From JADJXV01 sp046328995 (GTDB lineage: Bacteria > Bacteroidota > Ignavibacteria > Kapaibacteriales > UBA961), in NCBI GenBank assembly GCA_046328995.1, contig JAXLVN010000007.1, forward strand, positions 62,001-126,000: a stretch of 64,000 nt of DNA, read 5' to 3'. The position numbers were made by a program, and so were the translations under genes. Below, piece by piece: positions 9,860 through 18,549 of the stretch; within the stretch, counting starts at the first letter, position 1; the number at the start of each line of letters is the position of its first letter. The notes under the pieces were generated by a model, which was not told the origin of the DNA, did no database searches, and saw only the letters and a list, made by a program, of their open reading frames with translations.

Positions 9860-12724
9860 TCACGATCCTTCAACCGGCGCCTTATTTTTCTTTTTCTTTT
9901 TTTCCGGCTTTGGTGGTAGTAATTGCATCAATTCCTGTACCGTTTCGCTTTTGCGACATTCCTCCAGTGTTTTTTTCCAAAGCTTATTTTCTCGTAACCC
10001 CAGCTCACGGTATATATTACTCCGCAGAGTGCGTGGCTGTGACCGTATTATTTCAGCTAGTGTCATTTCTGTTTTACTATCACTTGTGTCGATAGTACTC
10101 TCGACAGTGGGAAAGAGTACCGTGAGCTCACGCCGCACTTTTTCGGGAATAGAATCGCGAAACAGTGTACCTAGAACTTCAAGGGTGTATTTTTTCTGGC
10201 GTTTAAGACTCTGAATTGCACTATTGCGCACAATCTGCGCATCATCGGTAAATGCCGGTATCATCAGTTCAGCTATATTATCAGGCAGTAACTGGCCTAG
10301 CGCGAATGCTGCTCTGGCCCTGACAGACGGGTGATTATCCCTCAGCAGCAGCGCAAGCTCCCCGGCGGCATCTTTCCGGCCTAATTCTCCTATCTGCTGA
10401 GCCGCAAGCGAGCGAATACGCCATTCTTTATCATGAAGCATATCGAGAAATTTTATCATTGCACTATCAACTTTTTTCCGGGCAAGAATCGACGCACACA
10501 TGGCCATGGTCTCATATACCGGCGAGTCTAATGAGTCCAGAAGCAGCTTTTCGACGGCTGCGGTATCCCTGTCATAGAGCCGGGGAAGAATCCCGTCCAA
10601 TGCAAGACGCTCCCGAGGAGACTCCGTCGCAAGCTTATCGGCAAGGAATGGAAGAGCAGATGCCCCCATTCCGACAATCATTGCTCTCGCCGGCTCTACA
10701 TTATATTGGTATTTCTGCGGGGCTGCCGATGCCTGAATAAACAGACTGTCGATTGTACTCCGGAGCGGCTCCTTTAACGAATCAGGCGGCGTCAACGCCG
10801 GCTCGGTACTCGGGGTAATTTTCGGGGTGTTGAGTTCCATATCGGCAAAGAGACCGAATGTCGATTTTTTCTCTGTCGAATTATTCCGCTTGGCCTCACC
10901 ATAGACATCATTCCCTCCTCCGTCGGCGAAGATGCCGATCATACCGTAGTTTCTTCGGAAGTCGGAGAACCCCATGGTGTTCGATGTATTTCGTGCGACA
11001 TACGAATCATTACCGCTGTTATCCACAAATAACGATACCGCATTTGCATTCCCGCCGCCGAGTGATAAGCTTTCAGCTGTATATGAATCATCACCGCTTT
11101 CATCGAGCAGACATCCGAATGCTATGTCATGGCCGCAACCCTGCGACACTCCGTGAGAGTAATAAACATCATCTCCTTTTTTATCCCACAGAATGCCATG
11201 CGCCAGATGGACCCCGGCGCCTTGTGAATACTGATAGGACTGATAGCGGTCATCCCCGTCTGCATCATACAAAGCACCTAAGCAGAACCAGTAGGCCGTT
11301 CCCTGACCGTATATATCCGACAAATATGAGTCATTTCCTTTATAATCAAGTAATAGTCCGATCCCCCCCGAAGCAATTGGTCTGAATCCCAGCCCGGCTC
11401 CTTGAGCAAATGATTCAAAATGGGACTCATATCTCAGAAAATCCTGAAACGGACTCGAGGCCACATACACATCATTTCCCATTTTATCGGCAATTGCGCC
11501 GAATCCGCGGGTAGAGCCAAAGCCCTGACAATGCGCCTGCGCCGTGTAGCTGTCGTTGCCGCTATCATCGATTAAGAGTCCTACACCAAAGAATCCGGCT
11601 CCCTGCGTACACGTCTTGCTCGTATAATGGTCATTCCCGGACAGGTCATGTACAATGCCAAGCCCGAATATACCGCATCCCAATGAAAAATCTCCAGCTG
11701 AATACAAATCATCCCCATCGGCGTCGATGAGAATATTCGTACCGAAAATTGCTCCTCCGAGTGAGTAATTTCCACCGAGATACACATCATCTCCTCCCAA
11801 GTCTATACATACCTGCACCGGATGATTCTTGGCCGTTGTTTTTGTGCGCTCGGAGAGCAGATATTTATCATTGCCGCCGACATCAATAATCAGCAAATAC
11901 TCTCCCTGATAGATGTCGTTACCGCGTCCGCCGAGAGCAATGCGACCTAATTTAGTATTCAGAACCACCGACCGAACACTATCTCGGGCGAGCTGAGCGG
12001 CTGAGTTCATGCTTTTCATAAAATGCAGATAGGTCCTGTACAGCGAAAATCCGCTCGAATACACCTGATCAATCTGTACTTTCGCCGCTTCATCAAAGAA
12101 TTTTCGGGTCAGGATTGTCCCTCTCTCTTCTTCGGCTTTCAATTCATATACGCTTGCATTCTGACTATCAGACGACAGCATAAGCAGGGAGTCCGCATTG
12201 TCATACAAGAGATGATTTGATACGATATTTTTCAGGGAATTTCGGGTGGCAATTTCTGCCTGAACGAGTGGTATCAGGTATTTCCGTACGACGCTTGCGC
12301 CAATAAATCCGGCGAGCGAATCTAGGTCAATTCCGAGCATTGCATCGAGCTGCTTGGCCGTAATGCCGGTCTCCAAATAAGCGGCCGAATACTCACCAAG
12401 CCCCATTTGCTGCATCAGTTCTGCTGCATATTCATCGACTGTCGAATCGGCAAGTGCTTGTAATCTATCGGCATGTTGCTGAGTCATATCGAAGCTTTTC
12501 AGTGGGTCGGCAAAGAGCGAGGTGATGAATTTCAGGCGGTGAACATCCATTTTCACAGCGTCATACGGCATGGCGCAGTCGCTGCGTTTCATGTCAAGTA
12601 GCGTAAGAGAAGAGTCGATTACTTTCAGTGTGGCTGGCGTGAGAGATTTCTGCCCGTGAGCAGGAGAAATTGCGGTCAGCGCCGTAACAATCATGACAAA
12701 CAGTACGGTAGCAGTATATTTCAT
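9860..12724 (-). CDS. Secreted GNDxY-repeat protein with C-terminal HEAT-like repeats
   Basis: This 954-residue protein has a signal peptide (1-25, ending PAHGQ) and a helical N-terminal region to about residue 240. Its middle third carries about thirteen G(N/D)DxY motifs spaced about 25-45 residues apart (GNDIY, GNDKY, GDDVY, GDDLY, GNDHY and so on), each followed by QGxG or LGxG and a GxLxDxxG stretch. Residues about 690-870 look like HEAT/PBS-lyase-type helical repeats (LAAQQIGELGRKDAA, VRARAAFALGQL). The tail is very basic (PEKKKKKNK). The Asp/Asn-rich turns suggest a calcium-binding beta-solenoid, but this is inference. The gene lies 39 bp downstream of dnaB in the same orientation. I know no characterised homologue. 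Confidence 0.8.
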   Translation of the reverse strand: MKYTATVLFVMIVTALTAISPAHGQKSLTPATLKVIDSSLTLLDMKRSDCAMPYDAVKMDVHRLKFITSLFADPLKSFDMTQQHADRLQALADSTVDEYAAELMQQMGLGEYSAAYLETGITAKQLDAMLGIDLDSLAGFIGASVVRKYLIPLVQAEIATRNSLKNIVSNHLLYDNADSLLMLSSDSQNASVYELKAEEERGTILTRKFFDEAAKVQIDQVYSSGFSLYRTYLHFMKSMNSAAQLARDSVRSVVLNTKLGRIALGGRGNDIYQGEYLLIIDVGGNDKYLLSERTKTTAKNHPVQVCIDLGGDDVYLGGNYSLGGAIFGTNILIDADGDDLYSAGDFSLGCGIFGLGIVHDLSGNDHYTSKTCTQGAGFFGVGLLIDDSGNDSYTAQAHCQGFGSTRGFGAIADKMGNDVYVASSPFQDFLRYESHFESFAQGAGLGFRPIASGGIGLLLDYKGNDSYLSDIYGQGTAYWFCLGALYDADGDDRYQSYQYSQGAGVHLAHGILWDKKGDDVYYSHGVSQGCGHDIAFGCLLDESGDDSYTAESLSLGGGNANAVSLFVDNSGNDSYVARNTSNTMGFSDFRRNYGMIGIFADGGGNDVYGEAKRNNSTEKKSTFGLFADMELNTPKITPSTEPALTPPDSLKEPLRSTIDSLFIQASAAPQKYQYNVEPARAMIVGMGASALPFLADKLATESPRERLALDGILPRLYDRDTAAVEKLLLDSLDSPVYETMAMCASILARKKVDSAMIKFLDMLHDKEWRIRSLAAQQIGELGRKDAAGELALLLRDNHPSVRARAAFALGQLLPDNIAELMIPAFTDDAQIVRNSAIQSLKRQKKYTLEVLGTLFRDSIPEKVRRELTVLFPTVESTIDTSDSKTEMTLAEIIRSQPRTLRSNIYRELGLRENKLWKKTLEECRKSETVQELMQLLPPKPEKKKKKNKAPVEGS

Positions 12725-12763
12725 AGATAAATCAATGTCCTCTCAATAATAGGCGGTCCCCTT

Positions 12764-14251
12764 TTAGAATGCCGAACTGTCAAAATCTCTTCCGCCAAAT
12801 TGTGGCGGCTCATCGAAATGCAGAGATAGATTTTCAAAGCGGGCATAGCTCTTTAAATACGCTAGACGTACACTGCCGACGGGACCATTACGCTGCTTGC
12901 CGATAATAATTTCTGCGGTACCTTCGGTGGGCGAACCGTCTTCGTAGGTCGTAATGCCGTATTGTTCTAAGCGATTCACAAACATCACCACATCGGCATC
13001 CTGTTCGAGCGAGCCGGACTCCCGCAGGTCCGACAACATCGGCGTTTTATCGGCACGTGCCTCGACCGAGCGGTTCAATTGGGCAAGTGCAATGACTGGA
13101 ATATTGAGCTCTTTTGCGATCTGTTTCAGCGATCGTGAAATGATCGAGATTTCCCGTTCGCGACTTTCGGCTTTGGGTGATTGAATGAGCTGCAGATAGT
13201 CAATAACGACCATTTTTATGTCGTGTTCGGCCTTCATCCGGCGGCATTTTGCACGAATTTCCATAATTGTCAATGCCGGACTATCGTCGATAAACACCGG
13301 AGCTTCGGCAAGGCGGCCAATCGTCTCGACCAATTTGGGCATCATTGCATGACTGATTCTATTGCTGCGGATATCATGAGCATTGATGCGGGATTCAGCG
13401 CTCAGGAGCCGCATCATCAGCTGTGTAGCGGCCATTTCTATAGAGAATATGCCAACGGCCTGCTGATATTCGACGGCGACATTTCGTGCAATCGAAAGTG
13501 CCATTGCGGTCTTTCCCATTGAGGGGCGGGCAGCGATGATAACAAGGTCAGATTTTTGGAATCCGCCGAGCATTTCATCGAGCCGCACGAACCCCGACGG
13601 CACTCCGCTGATGCCATTTTGCTCATCGCCTTCCATCATCGTCGTTATCATAGCGAATGTTTCCCGGGCGAGCTCACTCATACCGACATAGCTGCGGCGG
13701 AGGCGCTTTTCAGCAATTTCAAATATTTTCGACTCGGCATAATCAATCTCGTCGAGCGCATCGGTCGTCTCGTCGTAGCAGCGGGTAAGAATTCTCCCGG
13801 ATGTGGAGATGAGGCACCGTTTCAGATAGCGCTCCTGCACAATGCGGGCATGGTGCTCGATATTGGCGGCTGTCGGGGTCGTATTATTAATTTCTACCAA
13901 ATAAAACGTACCGCCCACTTCCTCGATCTGTCCTCGACGGCGTAATTCCTCACCCAGAGTGAGGATATCGACTCCGACTCCACGCTCAAAGAGCCCGAGA
14001 ATCGCGTCGTAAATTTTCTTGTTCTTTTCGTGATAGAAGCTGTCGGATTCTAAAATTTCAATTGCTTTGGATATCGCCGCACGGTCGATAATCATCGACC
14101 CGAGTACATTCATTTCAGCTTCTGTCGAATGCGGCGGTACTTTGCTCCCCATCGTTTCGGGAGAAACGACCTCGATCTCGTTTTTTTTACGGGATTTACC
14201 CATAAATTTAGTCACTGCTTTTTCGGTTGCGGAGTCATCGATTGAGAACAT
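12764..14251 (-). CDS. dnaB: Replicative DNA helicase DnaB
   Basis: DnaB is the hexameric 5'-3' helicase that unwinds DNA ahead of the replisome. The 495-residue product has the DnaB N-terminal domain from about residue 39 (PPHSTEAEMNVLGSMI), a linker, and a RecA-type C-terminal domain with Walker A ARPSMGKT at 241-248. VVIDYLQLI is the Walker B region, followed by LAQLNRSVE and a C-terminal RQR-like element (IIGKQRNGPVG). The N-terminal 38 residues are a poorly conserved extension; an alternative ATG lies at 14203, so the true start is uncertain. No intein is present. Confidence 0.97.
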   Translation of the reverse strand: MFSIDDSATEKAVTKFMGKSRKKNEIEVVSPETMGSKVPPHSTEAEMNVLGSMIIDRAAISKAIEILESDSFYHEKNKKIYDAILGLFERGVGVDILTLGEELRRRGQIEEVGGTFYLVEINNTTPTAANIEHHARIVQERYLKRCLISTSGRILTRCYDETTDALDEIDYAESKIFEIAEKRLRRSYVGMSELARETFAMITTMMEGDEQNGISGVPSGFVRLDEMLGGFQKSDLVIIAARPSMGKTAMALSIARNVAVEYQQAVGIFSIEMAATQLMMRLLSAESRINAHDIRSNRISHAMMPKLVETIGRLAEAPVFIDDSPALTIMEIRAKCRRMKAEHDIKMVVIDYLQLIQSPKAESREREISIISRSLKQIAKELNIPVIALAQLNRSVEARADKTPMLSDLRESGSLEQDADVVMFVNRLEQYGITTYEDGSPTEGTAEIIIGKQRNGPVGSVRLAYLKSYARFENLSLHFDEPPQFGGRDFDSSAF

Positions 14252-14581
14252 ATACGTGAGGTTTGGAATTGTACCCGAAATCTGTAATGCGGAATGTATT
14301 GTGCTGTAGCGATGAATACTGCCGCCGTACCACCACCTCTACTGCTACACCGCAGGGGCGGCAAAATTACAGAATAAATCCACATACCAATACACTCTTT
14401 TCCACAGGTATAAAAAGTCCGGCACCAGGACCGATGTATGATACCTTGAAATACCAAAACCCCGGTGGATATCGCATGAGTTTTCCACATTTTTTCCACA
14501 TTTTGTGTGGAAAACTCAGTTTTTTTATGTGTCACAACAAAATGTGTTGCAACACATAAAAATTTTTCGTAATTTTGCTGT
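14252..14581. other. Divergent intergenic region between dnaB and marR
   Basis: This 330-bp stretch separates the divergent dnaB and marR genes and must hold both promoters. Next to marR it carries two copies of a TGTGTYRCAACA element (see the operator entry). A direct motif, TTTTCCACA, recurs near 14480-14500. No gene is supported here. Confidence 0.6.
14528..14557. promoter_or_regulatory. Probable MarR operator (palindrome pair)
   Basis: A perfect 16-bp palindrome, ATGTGTTGCAACACAT, occupies 14542-14557, only 24 bp before the marR start. A related element TGTGTCACAACA lies at 14528-14539. The same core recurs upstream of yceI. Palindromes of this size next to a marR gene usually bind the dimeric regulator and give autoregulation. 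Confidence 0.7.
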
Positions 14582-15046
14582 ATGGGAAAAGCATTACTTC
14601 ATCGTATCAAGCAAAAGAGCTTTCAATCGCCCCAGCATGAGGCGATGCTCAATGTCATTGTCGCCGGAGACTATTTACGGCAGCAGGTGGAGAGAGCTTG
14701 TGCGGAGTTTGATATTACCCCTATTCAGTTCAATGTGCTCCGTATTCTCATGGGTGCACGTCCGGAGGGGCATCCCCGCTGTGAGATTATCAGCAGGCTT
14801 ATTGAGCGTGGCACGGATGTCACGCGGCTGATTGATCGTCTTGAAAAGCGCGGGCTCGTTGAGCGAGCTCGTGACGGGCAGGACCGCCGCCATTCCCATA
14901 CCAGAATTACACAAGCAGGAGTAGAGCTTTTGGAGAAAATTAATCCAATCCTGGATATTCAGCATTTTGAGCAAATGCAGCGCCTGTCGGATGAAGAATG
15001 TCTGGAGCTTTCCCGCCTCTGTGAAAAAATTTATGCCCTAGAATAA
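14582..15046 (+). CDS. MarR-family transcriptional regulator
   Basis: This 154-residue winged-helix protein has the MarR architecture: helical dimerisation segments at both ends, an HTH around residues 55-85 (CEIISRLIERGTDVTRLIDRLEKRGLVER) and a beta-wing with RDGQDRRHSHTRIT. The D-x-R-x(3)-x wing signature is intact. MarR proteins are usually ligand- or redox-sensitive repressors. The gene is 84 bp upstream of yceI in the same direction, and matching operator elements precede both genes, so yceI is the most likely target. The inducer cannot be read from the sequence. Confidence 0.93.
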   Translation: MGKALLHRIKQKSFQSPQHEAMLNVIVAGDYLRQQVERACAEFDITPIQFNVLRILMGARPEGHPRCEIISRLIERGTDVTRLIDRLEKRGLVERARDGQDRRHSHTRITQAGVELLEKINPILDIQHFEQMQRLSDEECLELSRLCEKIYALE

Positions 15047-15069
15047 GTATCGTTTTTTTTATTTAAATG

Positions 15070-15081
15070 TGTGTTACAACA
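15070..15081. promoter_or_regulatory. Second copy of MarR operator core upstream of yceI
   Basis: TGTGTTACAACA differs at one position from the core of the perfect palindrome upstream of marR. It lies 50 bp before the yceI ATG, where a repressor would block transcription. This supports control of yceI by the adjacent MarR protein. Confidence 0.6.
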
Positions 15082-15130
15082 AATAATGTTCGCACACAAA
15101 TCTATCTATTTTTTATAGGAGTTAGTGTCC

Positions 15131-15718
15131 ATGAAAGTCGTTCTTTCAATCCTCGCCGCGCTTGCCCTCGTAGCAGGCAGTGTGTCAGCCCAATCCACAA
15201 AGTGGAAAGAAGATGCATCGCATACCAATATTGGCTTCAGCGTCAAGCATCTTGTGATTACTACTGTTACAGGTAAATTTACCGACTATTCCATATCGGT
15301 ATTATCCGACAAGCCCGACTTCTCGGATGCAAAAGTCGAAGTTAAAATCAAAGCAAAAAGTATTAACACCGAGAATTCCAAGCGGGATGACCATCTCCGC
15401 AGTGCAGACTTTTTTGATACCGACAAATTTGGTGAAATTACCTTTGTCAGCAAAAAGCTTGTCAAAACGGGAAACAACACCTTCAAAGTCACCGGCGATC
15501 TGACGATCAAAGGCGTGACAAAATCCGTTACGTTAGATGCAGAATTCGGTGGAATTGCAACAGCCTGGGGCACAACCAAGGCAGGTCTCTCCCTCAGTGG
15601 TGTAATCAACCGTTTTGACTACGGCCTAAGCTGGAACAAAGTCGTCGAAGCAGGCGGAATGGTCGTCAGCGACAATGTCAAGCTTGTGATTGATGTTGAA
15701 TTAGATAAAGTAAAATAA
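15131..15718 (+). CDS. yceI: YceI-family periplasmic protein
   Basis: YceI proteins are periplasmic lipocalin-like barrels that bind polyisoprenoid-type lipids. The product has a signal peptide (MKVVLSILAALALVAGSVSAQ), then the typical opening WKEDASHTNIGFSVKHLVITTVTGKF, the HLRSADFFD segment and the GDLTIKGVTKSVTL and INRFDYGLSW strands. I chose the ATG at 15131 because AGGAG at 15117-15121 is nine bases upstream; the in-frame GTG at 15125 is too close. Two more residues would be added by that GTG. Likely repressed by the adjacent MarR. Confidence 0.95.
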   Translation: MKVVLSILAALALVAGSVSAQSTKWKEDASHTNIGFSVKHLVITTVTGKFTDYSISVLSDKPDFSDAKVEVKIKAKSINTENSKRDDHLRSADFFDTDKFGEITFVSKKLVKTGNNTFKVTGDLTIKGVTKSVTLDAEFGGIATAWGTTKAGLSLSGVINRFDYGLSWNKVVEAGGMVVSDNVKLVIDVELDKVK

Positions 15719-16003
15719 TTTCCGGTCGTGAAGCGTTTGGTCACCGCACGCACGCTGTGAGCAGACATCGGCCGATAAATTGGCATGATTGCTGTATAGC
15801 AGTAAACGTATGATGAGCGCGCATTCCCTGAGAGGAGGCAGAATGCAGTCGATGGGACTCTTATACCATATACCGCATTCCACTCATTGATACAGCGCAG
15901 TCGCAGATGTGTAGCCATTCTCCGGAAATAACACCTGCTGCGCACTGTATAGGATATCAAACAGCATAACAGAAAATTGTTTTCCATTATCAATACGTGA
16001 CGT

Positions 16004-16300
16004 ATGGTACAATACATGGCGGACATTACGCTCCCCGACAATCCCCCGACGGAATTTTTTGCTTTGATTCCGCTTCAACGCCTACAGGTCGGAATATTAT
16101 TCAAAAGCGGCCGGCTGTCAAGCTACGCCCTCTCGCTTGACCGCAAGAAACTGTGGGCCGTTTTTAATGGCAACAGCAAAGAAGAAGTTCAGAATATCAT
16201 CGACATTTTCCCGCTCAGGGGATTTATGCAAGTGACTATTCAGGAGCTCGCCTTCGTCGAAGAGCCGCTCTTTCAGTTCCCGACCAGTTCGCTGAATTGA
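16004..16300 (+). CDS. Muconolactone-isomerase-like small protein
   Basis: This 98-residue protein (MVQYMADITLP, then EFFALIPLQRLQVG, SYALSLDRKKLWAVFNG, FPLRGFMQVTIQELAF) matches the pattern of small ferredoxin-fold muconolactone delta-isomerase-like proteins, in which SLDRxKLW and FPL..FM are typical. Most members outside aromatic degradation have no known role, so no catalytic function is claimed. The preceding region shows no strong ribosome-binding site; the internal ATG four codons later is an alternative start. It stands alone, 285 bp after yceI. Confidence 0.7.
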   Translation: MVQYMADITLPDNPPTEFFALIPLQRLQVGILFKSGRLSSYALSLDRKKLWAVFNGNSKEEVQNIIDIFPLRGFMQVTIQELAFVEEPLFQFPTSSLN

Positions 16301-16662
16301 GTCAGTCAGCCGCATGACCGTGCACAGATCAGGCGAAGGAGCACTCCGTACCTATCGAACGTCGATTCACAGAGATGACAGGCCTATCAATGCCGTCCGA
16401 AAGAACTCCTTCTTCGGGCGGCATTTTTTATCGGCTTGCGGGTTTTTGGGGAGAAATTTGTGCGCCGGCCTGTATCCGACTCCTTCTTTATATAGGCCGC
16501 CGGTTTTATTTTTTTTTGATGTAACTGTATGCTGATAAAAAATTTTCTTATCTTTGCGCCTCCGCAAAGCAAAGTTGTCCCGCGTTGGGATTTTTATCGG
16601 TGTTTTGCACAAATATTCTCGTTAATTATAATTGTTCCTTTTTAGTATTTGCTGACGAATTT
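16301..16662. other. Intergenic region before S1-domain gene
   Basis: This 362-bp stretch contains a terminator-like hairpin near 16391-16430 and then an AT-rich leader before the S1-domain gene. An in-frame ATG at 16585 would add 26 residues to the next protein, but they are hydrophobic and unlike the rest, so I treat them as leader DNA. Confidence 0.5.
16391..16430 (+). terminator. Rho-independent terminator
   Basis: A stem of about 13 bp (GCCGTCCGAAAGAA pairing with TTCTTCGGGCGGC) with a four-base loop is followed by ATTTTTTA. It lies about 90 bp after the small isomerase-like gene. Confidence 0.75.
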
Positions 16663-18393
16663 ATGACCGAAAATCAATCACTTGACAACGCCGCAGAAGA
16701 AACATCTGTAGCTGACATTGCCGTAACTGTTTCCGAAGAAATTACGCTTGTAGAAGTTCCTGACCAAGCAGCCCCCGCAGTCGAAGAGCCCGCTCCGTCA
16801 CAAGAGCCCGCCGCCGAGCAGGCATCAGCACCGGAAGTCGCTGAATCTGCTCCGGTTAGCGATGCAGTTCCTGTGGCTGAAGTTGCTGAAGAAGCTCCAG
16901 TGGCTGAGGCCGCTGCAGAAGCACCGGCACCCGAGGCAGCACCTGCGATCGAGGTACCGGCTGCACCGGAAGCACCTGCAGCACCGGCTATGCTTACTCC
17001 GGAGCAGCTTGCTGCCGCTGAAGCACATGCCGAAGCAGAGCGCAAGCGGAACGAAGAGCGTGCCGAAGCAGAGCGCAAGCGTGCCGAAGAGCGTGCCGAA
17101 GTAGAGCGCAAACGCGCCGAAGAGCGTGCCGCACTTCAAAAAGCTCTCGATGATGTTTTCGAGGAATTGACTCCTATCAAAGAAGCAGGCGGAACGATTG
17201 AGGTCGAAATTGCAGAACGTATCAAGGGCGGCCTGAGAGCTATGTACAAAAATGTACGCCTTTTCCTCCCTGCCTCACACTATTCCGTCAAACGCTCAGC
17301 AAGTGAACAGGATCTCAATGAAGCTGTTGGTAAGACAATTACCGTGCATGTTCAAGAGCTGCAGCAAGATGATCAAGGTCGTAAAACAATCGTCGTCAGT
17401 CACAAGAAAATTGCCCGGGAAGAATTCTTCAATTCTCTCCAAGAAGGCGCCGTCGTTGATGGACGCGTTGCCTCGGTAACCGCCTTTGGTGTATTTGTCG
17501 ATTTGAATGGTATTGAAGGACTTATTCATATTTCTCGCCTCTCGCACAGCCATATTGCAGACGCAAATACCCTCTTCAAACGCGGGGACGCCATTCAAGC
17601 AAAAGTGCTTGCCGTCGATCGCGCGAAAGAAAAAATTACCCTCAGCCGTCGCGAATTAGAAAAATCTCCATGGGAAACAGTCGATACCGACTACCCCGAA
17701 GGTAGCCGTCATCAAGCTGTCGTTCGCAGATTTGCTGAATTCGGCGCGTATGTGATGCTCAAATCCGGTGTCGAAGGGCTGCTCCGTAATTTTGACCTCT
17801 CCTGGGGCAGAAGAATTCATCATGCATCCGAGATATTAACCGAAGGTCAGACAATCGACGTACAAGTGCTGTCTGTCTCTGGTGAAAAACGCCGTATCGG
17901 TCTCGGCTACAAACAAACGCAACCCAATCCGTGGGATACAATTACCGAAACATTACCCGTCGGCACCGTCGTCCAGGCGACCGTCCGCCAAAATGTACAG
18001 CAAGGTATCGTCGTTCGCGTCTCCGATGAATTCGACGGTTTCGTTCCCCGCAGCCGCGTTCGCAATGCCGACAGTATCAAGCCCGGTGACGTGATTGAAG
18101 TAGCGGTAATTGACGCAGTTCCTGCGACCGCATCTCTCATTTTAGCTCCGCAATACGGAGACGATGGCGGCGGATACGACGAGCAGCCACGCCGCGACAA
18201 TCGCGAGTATCGCCGTGAAGATCGTCCACGCCGCGAAGGTGGTGGTGGCAATGACCGCCGCGATGACCGCCCACGCCGCGATGACAATCGTCGTGACAGC
18301 CGCCCGGCAGGACAGCAAGAAGAACAGTCACAAGATTTTGCGTTCTTTGACTTACTCTCTGACGAACAAAAACAAAACCTCGGATTGAAGTAA
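16663..18393 (+). CDS. Ribosomal protein S1-like RNA-binding protein (four S1 domains)
   Basis: The protein starts at the ATG at 16663 (MTENQSLDNAAEE). Its first 130 residues are an acidic Ala/Pro/Glu-rich low-complexity region, followed by a charged helix of repeated AEAERKR(A/N)EER units. Four S1-type OB domains follow; the second is the clearest (VVDGRVASVTAFGVFVDLNG, EGLIHISRLSH). The end is an Arg/Asp/Gly-rich segment (RRDNREYRREDRPRREGGGG) typical of disordered RNA-binding tails. It probably fulfils the S1 role in mRNA binding at the 30S subunit, or acts as an S1-like RNA chaperone. E. coli S1 has six S1 domains; forms with fewer are common. A strong terminator follows. Confidence 0.88.
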   Translation: MTENQSLDNAAEETSVADIAVTVSEEITLVEVPDQAAPAVEEPAPSQEPAAEQASAPEVAESAPVSDAVPVAEVAEEAPVAEAAAEAPAPEAAPAIEVPAAPEAPAAPAMLTPEQLAAAEAHAEAERKRNEERAEAERKRAEERAEVERKRAEERAALQKALDDVFEELTPIKEAGGTIEVEIAERIKGGLRAMYKNVRLFLPASHYSVKRSASEQDLNEAVGKTITVHVQELQQDDQGRKTIVVSHKKIAREEFFNSLQEGAVVDGRVASVTAFGVFVDLNGIEGLIHISRLSHSHIADANTLFKRGDAIQAKVLAVDRAKEKITLSRRELEKSPWETVDTDYPEGSRHQAVVRRFAEFGAYVMLKSGVEGLLRNFDLSWGRRIHHASEILTEGQTIDVQVLSVSGEKRRIGLGYKQTQPNPWDTITETLPVGTVVQATVRQNVQQGIVVRVSDEFDGFVPRSRVRNADSIKPGDVIEVAVIDAVPATASLILAPQYGDDGGGYDEQPRRDNREYRREDRPRREGGGGNDRRDDRPRRDDNRRDSRPAGQQEEQSQDFAFFDLLSDEQKQNLGLK

Positions 18394-18430
18394 TTCCACA
18401 GACACTCACTTCTCTCCTCAAGCATTATCC

Positions 18431-18466
18431 AAAGCCGACAAAATAACATTTGTCGGCTTTTTTCTT
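18431..18466 (+). terminator. Rho-independent terminator after S1-domain gene
   Basis: A perfect 12-bp stem (AAAGCCGACAAA with TTTGTCGGCTTT), six-base loop, followed by TTTCTTT. It is 37 bp after the stop codon. Confidence 0.9.
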
Positions 18467-18549
18467 TGATAGCACGCTATCCTCCCTTATATTTGGAAAA
18501 ATCTTGTTGTATAATACATCTGCCCGACCCATTCTCACCCCCATAAACT

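Noticed and set aside
9025..9919. Overlapping plus-strand ORFs of 75-115 codons
   Set aside because: No domain, signal peptide or ribosome-binding site, and odd composition; treated as non-coding.
16585..16662. Upstream start adding 26 residues to the S1-domain protein
   Set aside because: The added residues are hydrophobic and Cys-containing, unlike the acidic low-complexity N-terminus that begins at ATG 16663.
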